The notes: a model not told the origin generated them from the letters alone. 6,478 nucleotides of DNA from Bacteroidota bacterium (GCA_022571135.1 JACZYK010000080.1:1-6478); one strand, 5' to 3'. Numbered from the stretch's first letter, positions 1 through 6,478 are shown. Numbers and translations: made by a program.

Positions 1-2
1 CA

Positions 3-2843
3 GACCCGGCTCTGAGGGTTTGCAACGACTTTACCTTCGATTTCGATGGTGACGGTTCCGTGGAGATGGCAGCTCTCTTCGTCGAGGAAGAGAGTTACCA
101 TGACGAACAGAATCAACATAGACACCGGCTCAAGGAGGCCCGGTTGGAGCTGTGGAGAGTGGACACCGCGCTTGGAATGGTGCGTGAGATGTCGACCGTA
201 CTCGATTCACTCGTTTATTTTTATGACAATGAACCCTACAATCTCCAGCCAGGCGATTTCACGGGAGACGGCCGTCTGGATATTCTTCTGACGAAACGCC
301 GGCCGGGCGCAGCTTTTAGGCACTTCTTCTCGTTCGAGGCAGACAGTCTGCGCCTCATTCGGCTCGACACGACGAGCGCACTCGACATAATGCCTTTCAT
401 CACGTCATCCTCAGGCGATTACGTACGCTTTAATAGAACGAAGGTGAAGGCCTCGTCGAGCCCTGAAAATCATGTTTTTCTCGAACGACGAGTCGCACAT
501 TCGGTCGTTGCGTCTCCAGAAGCCCCCGGAGGTCTAAGAGCTGATGTTTTTCAAGGCGCCGTTATTTTGCATGCCGATCCGGTCGAAGCGAGAGTAACTG
601 GGGGGACTATATACTATCAGCTTGAGCTTGAACGAAATGACGGCTCCTTCGTCTACAGCTCAGAGTCGCTCGACAGGTTTGAGTCTACATGGGATTACGG
701 GCTGGGGGGTAGGACTCAACCAGTCTGGCGATTCGATCTGATGGCACCAGGACAGTATTCAGCCCGCGTTCGGGCTATTGATGCTTCCGCTCAGCGTAGC
801 ATCTTTTCTGAATCCGTCGAATTTGTCATTTCGAATCCCGGGAGACCGGATGTCCCGGAGAGCATTCAGATCTCTCAAGGCGAAGGATTTCTCAAAGTAG
901 CATTCTCTCTATTGACGCCTTTTGACAGCGTCCGTGTCTACCGCAGTCTGGCCGAAAACGGGAGTGCAGCGCTGCTCCGAGCGACAGTGTTACCCGGTTC
1001 CGGAAATTTTGCAGATCACGATCTGGACGGCGGTCAGGACTACTCCTACTGGTTACAATCCTATTTGGACGGAGCAGAATCTAACGTCTCAGAAGTAGTT
1101 ACCGCTCAGGCTCCAATGCTGGAAGTCGAGACGCTCCAACTCACCGATGATTCATTCCAGATATTAGACATTGTACATGATGACTTCGATCGTGACGGAA
1201 ACGACGACCTCGTGGTGCTATTTAGAGATCGAGTTAGCTCTGAGCATCAGATCCGATACGTTCCTGGTACAGCCAGTGGATTTGCGCCAGAGCATTCCCA
1301 GGTCATTTGGACATACTCGGGAGCAATACACCGTCTGTTCATTGAGGATGTCGACGGTGATTTGAGACCAGATATTGCTTTTGACGGTGAAGAGCCTCAT
1401 GTGTTGTTGATGAGAGGATCGGAGATCCGGCAAGCATATCCCTTGTCCCTCGGAGAATCACCGGAGACCGGTGTCCGAAACGGTCTTAACGGCCTGGTCG
1501 ATCTGGATCTGGATGGGCGTGCAGACCTGTTGACGGGGACTGCCCCGAGATTGTTTGTCGGATGGAATGAAGGCGATGGTCTTTTCAGTTTCGAGACGGT
1601 TTCAGAGAGAACTGACGCGCCCTATAATCTACGACTCTTTGACTTCGATCAGGACGGTTACTGTGACATTTTTCTTGACGACGGCGTAGGGGCTGCGCCT
1701 GTGGTCTATCGAAATGAAGGGAATCGAACGTTCAGCAAGACGGACGTGGGACTTCCTTCGAGCGCCAACCTCGGGGCCTATATATCTGTAGATCCTCTCT
1801 GGCTCAACGAGGATGCATATCCCGATCTCTCCATCTTGTATTTGGAGGAGATAACCGACAGTCTGGGCACCTACCACCATGAGATGCGGCATGCGTTCTA
1901 CACTTTTGATCCTACCGTCAGCGAGTATGCACCTTTCTTCATTCCTTTTGCGGAAGGAATTGGTCCAAGTCTTCAGAACGCGCATCTGCAGCCCGTTCAT
2001 CTTGACAATGATGGTTATGTCGATTTCGTCACTATCACCGAAAACAACTTTATCATTTGGTGGAATGAGGCCAATCAGAGCCTCCGAACCGAAGTTCACT
2101 CCAGGAATTCTGCCTCAAGCTTGGTATCACTCTTCAATCTGGATGACGACCGGGACGGTGACTGGGATACGTTTTTCGCGTACGACAGAGGAAAGGAGCT
2201 ATACAGGATTGAAAACCGCGAAGTGTACGACAATTCACCTCCAAGCGTACCTCGGAATGTTCGTGCAGAATCACGATCGGAAGGCATATTGATCACCTGG
2301 TCGGAAAGTGAAGATGATCATAGTCTGCCGGGTCATATTGGCTACGGCGTGCGCGTGATTACAGCAGCAGATACCCTTCAGATCGGACGGGTGTACGACA
2401 GGGGCGCATCCCTTTTAACGAATTTCAGGGACTCCGCTCTCCACAGGAATGAATTGATGCTTTTGTCAGCATCGGATGAGCCATTTGTTGTCCACGTGGC
2501 TGCTGTCGATCAACTGGGCGCTTTTTCTGGGTATTCTGACGGAATTACGATTTCCGATGAGGAAGGATCTCCAACGCTACCCACTGAACTGGAGCTGGCC
2601 GCCGTATTTCCCAATCCTTTCCGACATGCAACAACGCTGAGATATAGTTTACCGTCGACTGGACCCTTCCGTCTTGTCCTGTACAACTTGCTGGGGCAGC
2701 TTGTCACAGTGATCGATGAAGGGACTCGTCTCGCAGGCACTTATACGGATCGCTTTGACGCTTCAGATCTGGCTCCCGGCGTTTACTTCTGCCGCCTGGA
2801 AACTTCTTTTGGTTCAAAGACGCAGAAGCTTATCCTGTTGTAA
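3..2843 (+). CDS. VCBS/FG-GAP repeat and fibronectin-III surface protein with T9SS sorting domain (5' end outside window)
   Basis: Probable large secreted surface protein. The frame is open from the first complete codon at 3, and a calcium loop (DFDGDGSVE, visible residues 13-21) precedes the first possible start, GTG at 60, so the true start lies upstream. Visible part: 946 residues. Order: two FG-GAP/VCBS loops (about 13 and 85), two fibronectin-III-like domains (about 170-280 and 283-375), seven more loops starting near 394 (DFDRDGNDDL), 449, 500 (DLDLDGRADL), 547 (DFDQDGYCDI), 597, 668 and 714, a third fibronectin-like domain (about 746-850), and a T9SS type A sorting domain (about 859-946) with VFPNPF, LLGQLV, LAPGVYF and a KLILL end. 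Such loops bind calcium and build integrin-like beta-propellers. The loop near 597 (WLNEDAYPDL) has lost most Asp ligands. No catalytic motif is visible; adhesion or polymer binding is inferred. The signal peptide must lie upstream. It ends at TAA; no U-tract hairpin follows. Confidence 0.93.
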   Translation, partial: DPALRVCNDFTFDFDGDGSVEMAALFVEEESYHDEQNQHRHRLKEARLELWRVDTALGMVREMSTVLDSLVYFYDNEPYNLQPGDFTGDGRLDILLTKRRPGAAFRHFFSFEADSLRLIRLDTTSALDIMPFITSSSGDYVRFNRTKVKASSSPENHVFLERRVAHSVVASPEAPGGLRADVFQGAVILHADPVEARVTGGTIYYQLELERNDGSFVYSSESLDRFESTWDYGLGGRTQPVWRFDLMAPGQYSARVRAIDASAQRSIFSESVEFVISNPGRPDVPESIQISQGEGFLKVAFSLLTPFDSVRVYRSLAENGSAALLRATVLPGSGNFADHDLDGGQDYSYWLQSYLDGAESNVSEVVTAQAPMLEVETLQLTDDSFQILDIVHDDFDRDGNDDLVVLFRDRVSSEHQIRYVPGTASGFAPEHSQVIWTYSGAIHRLFIEDVDGDLRPDIAFDGEEPHVLLMRGSEIRQAYPLSLGESPETGVRNGLNGLVDLDLDGRADLLTGTAPRLFVGWNEGDGLFSFETVSERTDAPYNLRLFDFDQDGYCDIFLDDGVGAAPVVYRNEGNRTFSKTDVGLPSSANLGAYISVDPLWLNEDAYPDLSILYLEEITDSLGTYHHEMRHAFYTFDPTVSEYAPFFIPFAEGIGPSLQNAHLQPVHLDNDGYVDFVTITENNFIIWWNEANQSLRTEVHSRNSASSLVSLFNLDDDRDGDWDTFFAYDRGKELYRIENREVYDNSPPSVPRNVRAESRSEGILITWSESEDDHSLPGHIGYGVRVITAADTLQIGRVYDRGASLLTNFRDSALHRNELMLLSASDEPFVVHVAAVDQLGAFSGYSDGITISDEEGSPTLPTELELAAVFPNPFRHATTLRYSLPSTGPFRLVLYNLLGQLVTVIDEGTRLAGTYTDRFDASDLAPGVYFCRLETSFGSKTQKLILL

Positions 2844-2925
2844 ATAGGATTTACCATTAGAACAGAGGCGATTTCGATCTTGTTTGCACCACGTATAAGA
2901 TTCAATGTGTGATAGAGGAAAGTTT

Positions 2926-2991
2926 ATGGGGAAGAAATTGGCTCCAGGTGGCGAGGGCCTTTCGAGGATGACTGCATATGGCCGTTCATGA
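2926..2991 (+). CDS. Possible 21-codon leader ORF upstream of the 3019 gene
   Basis: A short reading frame (MGKKLAPGGEGLSRMTAYGR plus S) starts at ATG 2926 and stops at TGA 2989-2991. It is preceded, four bases upstream, by AGAGGAAAG, the best Shine-Dalgarno-like sequence in this gap. The next gene, at 3019, has no such site. The peptide resembles no family I know and has no hydrophobic segment. It could be a translated leader or a chance frame; a 21-codon frame is well within chance. Confidence 0.15.
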   Translation: MGKKLAPGGEGLSRMTAYGRS

Positions 2992-3018
2992 AACGCCGAG
3001 TGTGCCTGTTCCGGATAT

Positions 3019-3987
3019 ATGAAACGTGGAATCCTCATATCGGGCTTGGTTCTGCTGTTGGCCGTTCAGGTGGCATGGGGACGCCAGTCTTCTCGCATTG
3101 TCGTTCCCGATACCGTCGATTGGCACCGATACTTCCCACTACAGGTAGGTAATATCTGGGAATACGCTGACGGCGAAGGACTGCCACTTACGCGACTTGA
3201 GATTACTTCAGATTCTGTCGTCGGTGGCCGAACGTACTTTCATGCAGTCGAGAGTATCTATGAAGTATTCTGGCCGAACATGGTCCTCGCTCTGTTTCAG
3301 CGGAACGAGTACGACTTGAGATACGACTCGTCTGGACTCGTTTTCTGGCTGCCGGACATTCTCGCGGATACAACCGCCTCACCGGTCAATTTCCGACTGG
3401 GACAGACCGAGTTTCCTCAGATAGACCTCAGAAGTTCATTCGGCGATTCCGTATCAGTAGGACCAGGCGTTTATGATTTCTGCCTGGTTAGTGGTGGCTT
3501 CGAGCAAACAATTTCAATCGCTTCACAAACGGTTATGACCGATGCAGCCAAACGATTCAATTGCGGCATCGGCGTGTGGTATTCGTATGCGACCGATATA
3601 GGCTTAGTCAGAACTGATAAAATGACAATGGGAGGCCCTCGGCTCCGCTATGCAATAATCGACGGCATGGAGTACGGGAGTAAGCTGATCCATGTGAGCG
3701 CCCAATCCCCACCTGCGACCCCGAAAACGACGACTATCAAGTCCATTTATCCCAATCCGGTCTTCGACTTCGCTGCTGTTGAGATCGCCGTCGAAAAATC
3801 CGGTTTCCTGCACATCCGGCTTTTCGATGTCATTGGACGTCAATTGAGATCGACCATAATCTTTTCAGGTGTGGGAACGAGCCGCCATACTCTGGACCTG
3901 AAGGAGATACCGTCGGGTGCTTATTTCATTCATGTCGAAGATTCCGGCGGAATGTCGTCCAACCACTCCATCACAATTGCGAGATAG
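3019..3987 (+). CDS. Secreted T9SS cargo protein of unknown function
   Basis: Complete 322-residue exported protein. It starts with a clear Sec signal peptide: MKRG, a hydrophobic core at residues 5-19 and likely cleavage after AWG near 21. ATG 3019 is chosen because this signal begins right there; no good Shine-Dalgarno sequence precedes it. Residues 39-48 (YFPLQVGNIW) and the later GIGVWYSY (183-190) and YAIIDGMEYG (211-220) form a beta-rich domain that I recall as recurrent in T9SS-tagged proteins of this bacterial group, without known function. Cys155 and Cys182 could form a disulfide. Residues about 240-322 are a divergent sorting domain: SIYPNPV replaces YPNPF, followed by LFDVIGRQL, IPSGAYFIHV and an ITIAR end. 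It lies 175 bp after the large repeat protein, same strand, so co-transcription is possible. It converges with the 4049-4561 gene across 61 bp with no obvious terminator hairpin. No enzymatic residues are recognisable. Confidence 0.92.
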   Translation: MKRGILISGLVLLLAVQVAWGRQSSRIVVPDTVDWHRYFPLQVGNIWEYADGEGLPLTRLEITSDSVVGGRTYFHAVESIYEVFWPNMVLALFQRNEYDLRYDSSGLVFWLPDILADTTASPVNFRLGQTEFPQIDLRSSFGDSVSVGPGVYDFCLVSGGFEQTISIASQTVMTDAAKRFNCGIGVWYSYATDIGLVRTDKMTMGGPRLRYAIIDGMEYGSKLIHVSAQSPPATPKTTTIKSIYPNPVFDFAAVEIAVEKSGFLHIRLFDVIGRQLRSTIIFSGVGTSRHTLDLKEIPSGAYFIHVEDSGGMSSNHSITIAR

Positions 3988-4048
3988 CATTGCCTCGCCA
4001 AAATGTTACAGGAAACGACGCTCTTGCATCGCCGGGGCGTATCGAACT

Positions 4049-4561
4049 TCAAAAATCAAATATGAAACGCGTTGACAGCGACACATAAGCTGCCCAGGCA
4101 GACACGTGCACTTGAATTGGATGTTGACTGTCACGATTGAAGACGTACATACTCGACAGAAACGGAGTTGAACCGTCCCCGGCTCTGAATCCCGCGCCTA
4201 CGATAAGATTTCGGAGAACCGGATATCCGACATCCAGAACAGCGGCGTAAAAAAGAACCGTTTCACGGCATTTCTTGGTGGCCGCAAACTGCCCCGTTTG
4301 AGAATCTCTACACCGATCGAGAGAAGAATCCATGATGTATCTCCCTTCCCTGTCCGGTTCTTCGGCGATATCCAGTTCAAACGTAGCCGAAACAACAAAC
4401 GGGGATAGGCGAAACATCCCTCCGCCGTTGAACGAGACATATAGGTCGGCGAGTTCGGAAGAGCCCACACCCAGGCCGAAGATCGCCTCGGAGCTGTCCT
4501 GTGCCGAGCCAGAGGTAGGAATCAGAAGACCGAGCGCAAGTAAGAGAAACGGGCGCCTCAT
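4049..4561 (-). CDS. Small outer-membrane beta-barrel protein (hypothetical)
   Basis: A 170-residue protein starting at ATG 4561. MRRPFLLLALGLLIPTSGSA is a good Sec signal peptide, with cleavage expected before Gln21. The mature part of about 150 residues alternates polar and hydrophobic residues in beta-strand fashion, for example AIFGLGVG, YVSFNGGG, FVVSATFELDI, LFYAAVLDVGY, LIVGAGFRAG and the last strand VSLSTRFIFDF. It ends in Phe, the classic C-terminal signal recognised by the BAM complex. The size suits an eight-stranded barrel, but I cannot count strands reliably. Cys84 and Cys98 flank a charged loop and may be disulfide-bonded, probably on the outside. It follows the 4756-6339 gene on the same strand after 194 bp. 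A TATTAT sequence about 30 bp upstream could be a -10 box, without a clear -35. No specific family such as OmpW or OmpX can be claimed. A periplasmic beta protein is the alternative. Confidence 0.85.
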   Translation of the reverse strand: MRRPFLLLALGLLIPTSGSAQDSSEAIFGLGVGSSELADLYVSFNGGGMFRLSPFVVSATFELDIAEEPDREGRYIMDSSLDRCRDSQTGQFAATKKCRETVLFYAAVLDVGYPVLRNLIVGAGFRAGDGSTPFLSSMYVFNRDSQHPIQVHVSAWAAYVSLSTRFIFDF

Positions 4562-4718
4562 GATTCGCTATGATCTCGTCAACATAATATCGCCCGATCG
4601 CGGATTGTGGATCTGAGGAATCGGCCGTGAAACGGGCAAGGTGTGGGTTGGTCCGTTAAGATCCGTTCCACCTTGAGGAAACGAGATATGATCAGCACGA
4701 GCGACACGGATGATGGTT

Positions 4719-4742
4719 CGATGATCCGAGGCAGGATCATCG
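4719..4742 (-). terminator. Perfect 9-bp inverted repeat after the 4756-6339 gene; possible terminator
   Basis: CGATGATCC (4719-4727) and GGATCATCG (4734-4742) are exact inverted repeats around the loop GAGGCA. The hairpin begins 13 bp beyond the TAG stop of the minus-strand gene ending at 4756, where a terminator would be expected. No T-run follows on the minus strand, so it is not a canonical intrinsic terminator; it may be an atypical terminator or protect the mRNA 3' end. GACACGGATGAT (4703-4714) can alternatively pair with ATCATCGTGTC (4736-4746) with one bulge. The rest of 4562-4755 contains no gene I can support; it also has a weak 7-bp inverted repeat (4637-4643 with 4669-4675). Confidence 0.4.
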
Positions 4743-4755
4743 TGTCCGGATATCG

Positions 4756-6339
4756 CTATCTCGAAAGCACCATCATTCTCGTTGATGAGAATCCTTCGGC
4801 CCGGATGGTGTAGAAGTAGACGCCGCTTGTCAGGCGCGCCGCATCGAAGGCTTGCCTGTAGCGGCCCGGTGCCTGCCGAGAATCAACGAGTGTGCTTACC
4901 CGGCGCCCGAGGATATCGAAGACGACCAGTCGAACAGCGGATGCCACCGGAAGGTCATACGAAATGACCGTACGCTCACTGAATGGATTGGGGTAATTCT
5001 CATAGAGCCTGAACTCCGTCGGAAGAAGGTTGTCGTCCGACTCTGGAACACCCGTCGCTCCTCCGACGATTTCAAACGGCCAGATATCCGACCAGACGCC
5101 GGTTGTGCTCTGTACGCGCCAGTAGTAAGGTCCTGCATCAACAAATGGCCATGTCATACCCGGCGATACTCCAGTCGAGTCCAGAACAACGGTCGAAAAT
5201 CCCCTGCTTGTGGCTACTTGGATTCTAAATACGTCAAGTTCGACGCCCGACCAATGAAACGATAATCCACCGGGACTCTGCTGACTGTCGTATCCGGGCG
5301 CAGCCAGAAGAGGCACGGGAAGTTCATCCGGTGTTTCTAGGCGAAAGATGGTTCCCTGTTCTGGCATGTTCTGATTGTAAACTCGGTCGACGCTTCCGCC
5401 GTTCCAGTTCACGAAAACCATGCGGCCAAGTACCTCCGGGCCGAGAAAGGTGTTCTCTCCGTCACCCGTCGCGAGCGCCTCCGCCGCCCACGCATCGTAT
5501 CCGGCTGTTCCGGGAGAGGTATCCGCGGGATTGAACCAGTAGAACCAGTCCGTCTGCGGATCGTTGTTTGCCCCAGAAATCTCGTGATCGGTCTGCGTGA
5601 TTCCCCACCCGTCTCCATCCTGGTCAAGGCCGGCCAGGATCATCCTGTAGTCGTCGCTCGGATCGTCGGGTGTACTGGTACCGATATTCCAGAGTTCAAA
5701 AGGAAGATCGTCACCGGAAACAATGCCGCCTTCATGGCCTGTCACATAACCGAACCGGTCGTAGTGCAGACTTCCTTCAGCCGTGAACCGAATTTCGAAA
5801 TCGTCGGGGTAGAGGAGAGACCAGCCGCTCGTAACTGATCTCCTAACAAACGAACTGTATTCACCACAATTGGTCGGACACCCTCCGCTCATTCCCGTCG
5901 AAATGAGCCACCTTCCTTCCCCGACCTGCTGTCTTTCTGTGGGACGTCCCAGGCCGGCGAAGCCTCTCCAGTCCGCGGCTGCCCCCTCAGGTGGATCCAG
6001 TATCCCCTGAGCGTTCTGTACGACGAGGAAGTCGCTGAATCCCAAGAGTCCCGAAAAGCTCCTCGCACCGGTAGTAAAATGATAAAGCTCAGACCACGTC
6101 CCGAAACCGTGTACGTTTTCGGCGCGCACGCGCCAATAGTGAATCTGATCGCTCTCAAGGCTGTCCAGTTTAACTGACGTCGTCAATGAGGAGTGATACG
6201 AGATTCCGTCAGTATTAAGGAGCTCAGTCTGGTAGGCTGGAGCCTCTTCGATCGGGCTCCAGTAGAGGATGGGATCCACGGGTTGATGATCCATACCGTT
6301 CGCCGGTGAAAGAAGCGTGACGGTTTCCTGTGGGGGGAT
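4756..6339 (-). CDS. Fibronectin-III-like T9SS cargo protein, N-terminus missing
   Basis: Secreted surface protein with a broken 5' end. Counting ATG 6294 as residue 1, the product has 512 residues. The frame continues upstream to 6339 as IPPQETVTLLSPANG, the usual opening of this kind of fibronectin-III-like domain, before a TGA at 6340-6342. ATG 6294 therefore lies inside a domain and no signal peptide exists: the protein is truncated. Order: fibronectin-like domain (to about 75, with YWRVRAEN and GTWSELYHFTT); an unassigned domain (about 97-322) with CPTNC (139-143), PDDFEIRF, ELWNIGTSTPDDPSDDYRMI and a calcium-type loop DQDGDGWG (224-231); a second fibronectin-like domain (326-410, YYWRVQSTTGVWSDIWPF); and a sorting domain (424-512) with LPTEF, YENYPNPF, FDILGRRV, TSGVYFY and a VLSR end. 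No catalytic triad or metal site is evident. GC near 57 percent or more in sampled stretches exceeds that of the 3-2843 gene. The small barrel gene follows on the same strand. Confidence 0.9.
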   Translation of the reverse strand: MPPQETVTLLSPANGMDHQPVDPILYWSPIEEAPAYQTELLNTDGISYHSSLTTSVKLDSLESDQIHYWRVRAENVHGFGTWSELYHFTTGARSFSGLLGFSDFLVVQNAQGILDPPEGAAADWRGFAGLGRPTERQQVGEGRWLISTGMSGGCPTNCGEYSSFVRRSVTSGWSLLYPDDFEIRFTAEGSLHYDRFGYVTGHEGGIVSGDDLPFELWNIGTSTPDDPSDDYRMILAGLDQDGDGWGITQTDHEISGANNDPQTDWFYWFNPADTSPGTAGYDAWAAEALATGDGENTFLGPEVLGRMVFVNWNGGSVDRVYNQNMPEQGTIFRLETPDELPVPLLAAPGYDSQQSPGGLSFHWSGVELDVFRIQVATSRGFSTVVLDSTGVSPGMTWPFVDAGPYYWRVQSTTGVWSDIWPFEIVGGATGVPESDDNLLPTEFRLYENYPNPFSERTVISYDLPVASAVRLVVFDILGRRVSTLVDSRQAPGRYRQAFDAARLTSGVYFYTIRAEGFSSTRMMVLSR

Positions 6340-6340
6340 T

Positions 6341-6478
6341 CACCGGGTGTTTATCCACCAAGACCCAAAAGTGAACCTGGAAGACTATTTGGGAAAGTTC
6401 GTTCAGGTTCGGTACACATATGGTGATGTGAGAAAACAGGTTAAATGTATCAAAGCACCATGTGGACCAATTACTGAA
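6341..6478 (+). CDS. Possible protein fragment at right edge, no start or stop in window
   Basis: Plus-strand frame 2 is open from 6290 to the window end. From 6341 it reads as a credible soluble protein of 46 residues: HRVFIHQDPKVNLEDY, then LGKFVQVRYTYGDVRKQ, then VKCIKAPCGPITE. The pattern of LEDYLGKFVQV followed by a beta-hairpin recalls small OB-fold-like domains of secreted proteins and lipoproteins, where a phrase like 'x-L-x-x-Y-x-G-x-x-V-x-V' is common; this is recollection, not a search. There is no ATG; only GTG codons at 6317 and 6347. The region has about 41 percent GC (48 of 118 bases over 6361-6478), unlike the adjacent gene. The opposite strand is also open here, but its translation (WCFDTFNLFSHITICV and so on) looks like the mirror of a charged protein. 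The gene may be real but joined to foreign sequence near 6340. Confidence 0.4.

Noticed and set aside
60..62. GTG 60 as the start of the large repeat protein
   Set aside because: The same frame upstream to position 3 encodes the beginning of a calcium loop (DFDGDG) that continues through GTG 60, so the start lies before the window. The downstream product also lacks a signal peptide.
1629..2099. 156-codon open frame on the minus strand
   Set aside because: Lies wholly antisense to the repeat region of the large protein, whose calcium loops are unmistakable. Its translation has no signal, domain or repeat.
1879..2292. 137-codon plus-strand frame
   Set aside because: Out-of-frame shadow of the repeat gene; its composition (many Ser, Thr, Met, Arg) reflects frame-shifted Asp-rich codons.
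2880..2900. TTGTTT ... TATAAG as a promoter for the 3019 gene
   Set aside because: The two boxes are only about 8 bases apart, too close for a sigma-70-type promoter.
3988..4048. Bidirectional terminator between the convergent genes
   Set aside because: No inverted repeat of useful length and no flanking A/T runs could be found in the 61 bp.
4332..4616. 94-codon plus-strand frame crossing the start of the small barrel gene
   Set aside because: Antisense to a protein with a clear signal peptide and C-terminal Phe; it has no ribosome site or domain.
4637..4675. Inverted repeat CAAGGTG / CACCTTG
   Set aside because: Only 7 bp with a 25-base loop and no T-run; expected by chance in this much sequence.
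4852..5265. 137-codon plus-strand frame, rich in Arg, Cys and Pro
   Set aside because: Antisense to the second fibronectin-like domain and sorting tail of the minus-strand gene, which are clearly real.
5584..5838. 84-codon plus-strand frame
   Set aside because: Antisense to the middle domain of the minus-strand gene, with no features of its own.
6292..6294. ATG 6294 as the true start of the minus-strand fibronectin/T9SS gene
   Set aside because: The domain opening VTLLSPANG lies upstream of it in the same frame, and no signal peptide follows the ATG, although the protein carries a secretion tail.

Overview
The window holds cell-surface and secreted-protein genes of a Gram-negative bacterium with a type IX secretion system (T9SS). 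Three proteins end in a Por-type (type A) C-terminal sorting domain, seen as a YPNPF/FPNPF motif, a downstream LGR/LGQ/IGR turn and a GVYF or GAYF strand. This signature is typical of the Bacteroidota-Rhodothermota-Balneolota-Calditrichota-Ignavibacteria group. The proteins are rich in Asp, Ser and Gly, Shine-Dalgarno sequences are weak or absent, and GC is roughly 50-57 percent. I infer a free-living, probably aquatic relative of Rhodothermia/Balneolia. No marker gene is present to settle this.

Layout. Plus strand: positions 3-2843 are the 3' part of a large surface protein with nine FG-GAP/VCBS calcium-loop repeats, three fibronectin-III-like domains and a T9SS tail; its 5' end lies outside the window. 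A 175-bp gap follows, then 3019-3987, a complete 322-residue secreted protein with signal peptide and T9SS tail. Minus strand, convergent with these: 4756-6339 is a fibronectin-III/T9SS protein of more than 512 residues without a usable N-terminus, and 4049-4561, downstream of it, is a small outer-membrane beta-barrel protein. A 9-bp-stem hairpin lies between the two minus-strand genes.

The right edge is the odd part. At about 6340 the minus-strand protein is cut by a stop inside a fibronectin-like domain. Immediately beyond, base composition drops to about 41 percent GC and a plausible plus-strand protein fragment begins without a start codon. Two headless genes meeting head-to-head suggest a rearrangement breakpoint or an assembly chimera.

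Functionally, the three T9SS cargo proteins would be exported by Sec, cross the outer membrane through T9SS and be released or anchored at the surface; the small barrel would sit in the outer membrane. None shows an enzymatic active site, so adhesion, matrix or substrate binding is the likely theme. I see no RNA gene, mobile element, CRISPR array or secretion-machinery gene, and no convincing new multi-gene system. The least explained material is the middle domain of the 4756-6339 protein and the right-edge junction.
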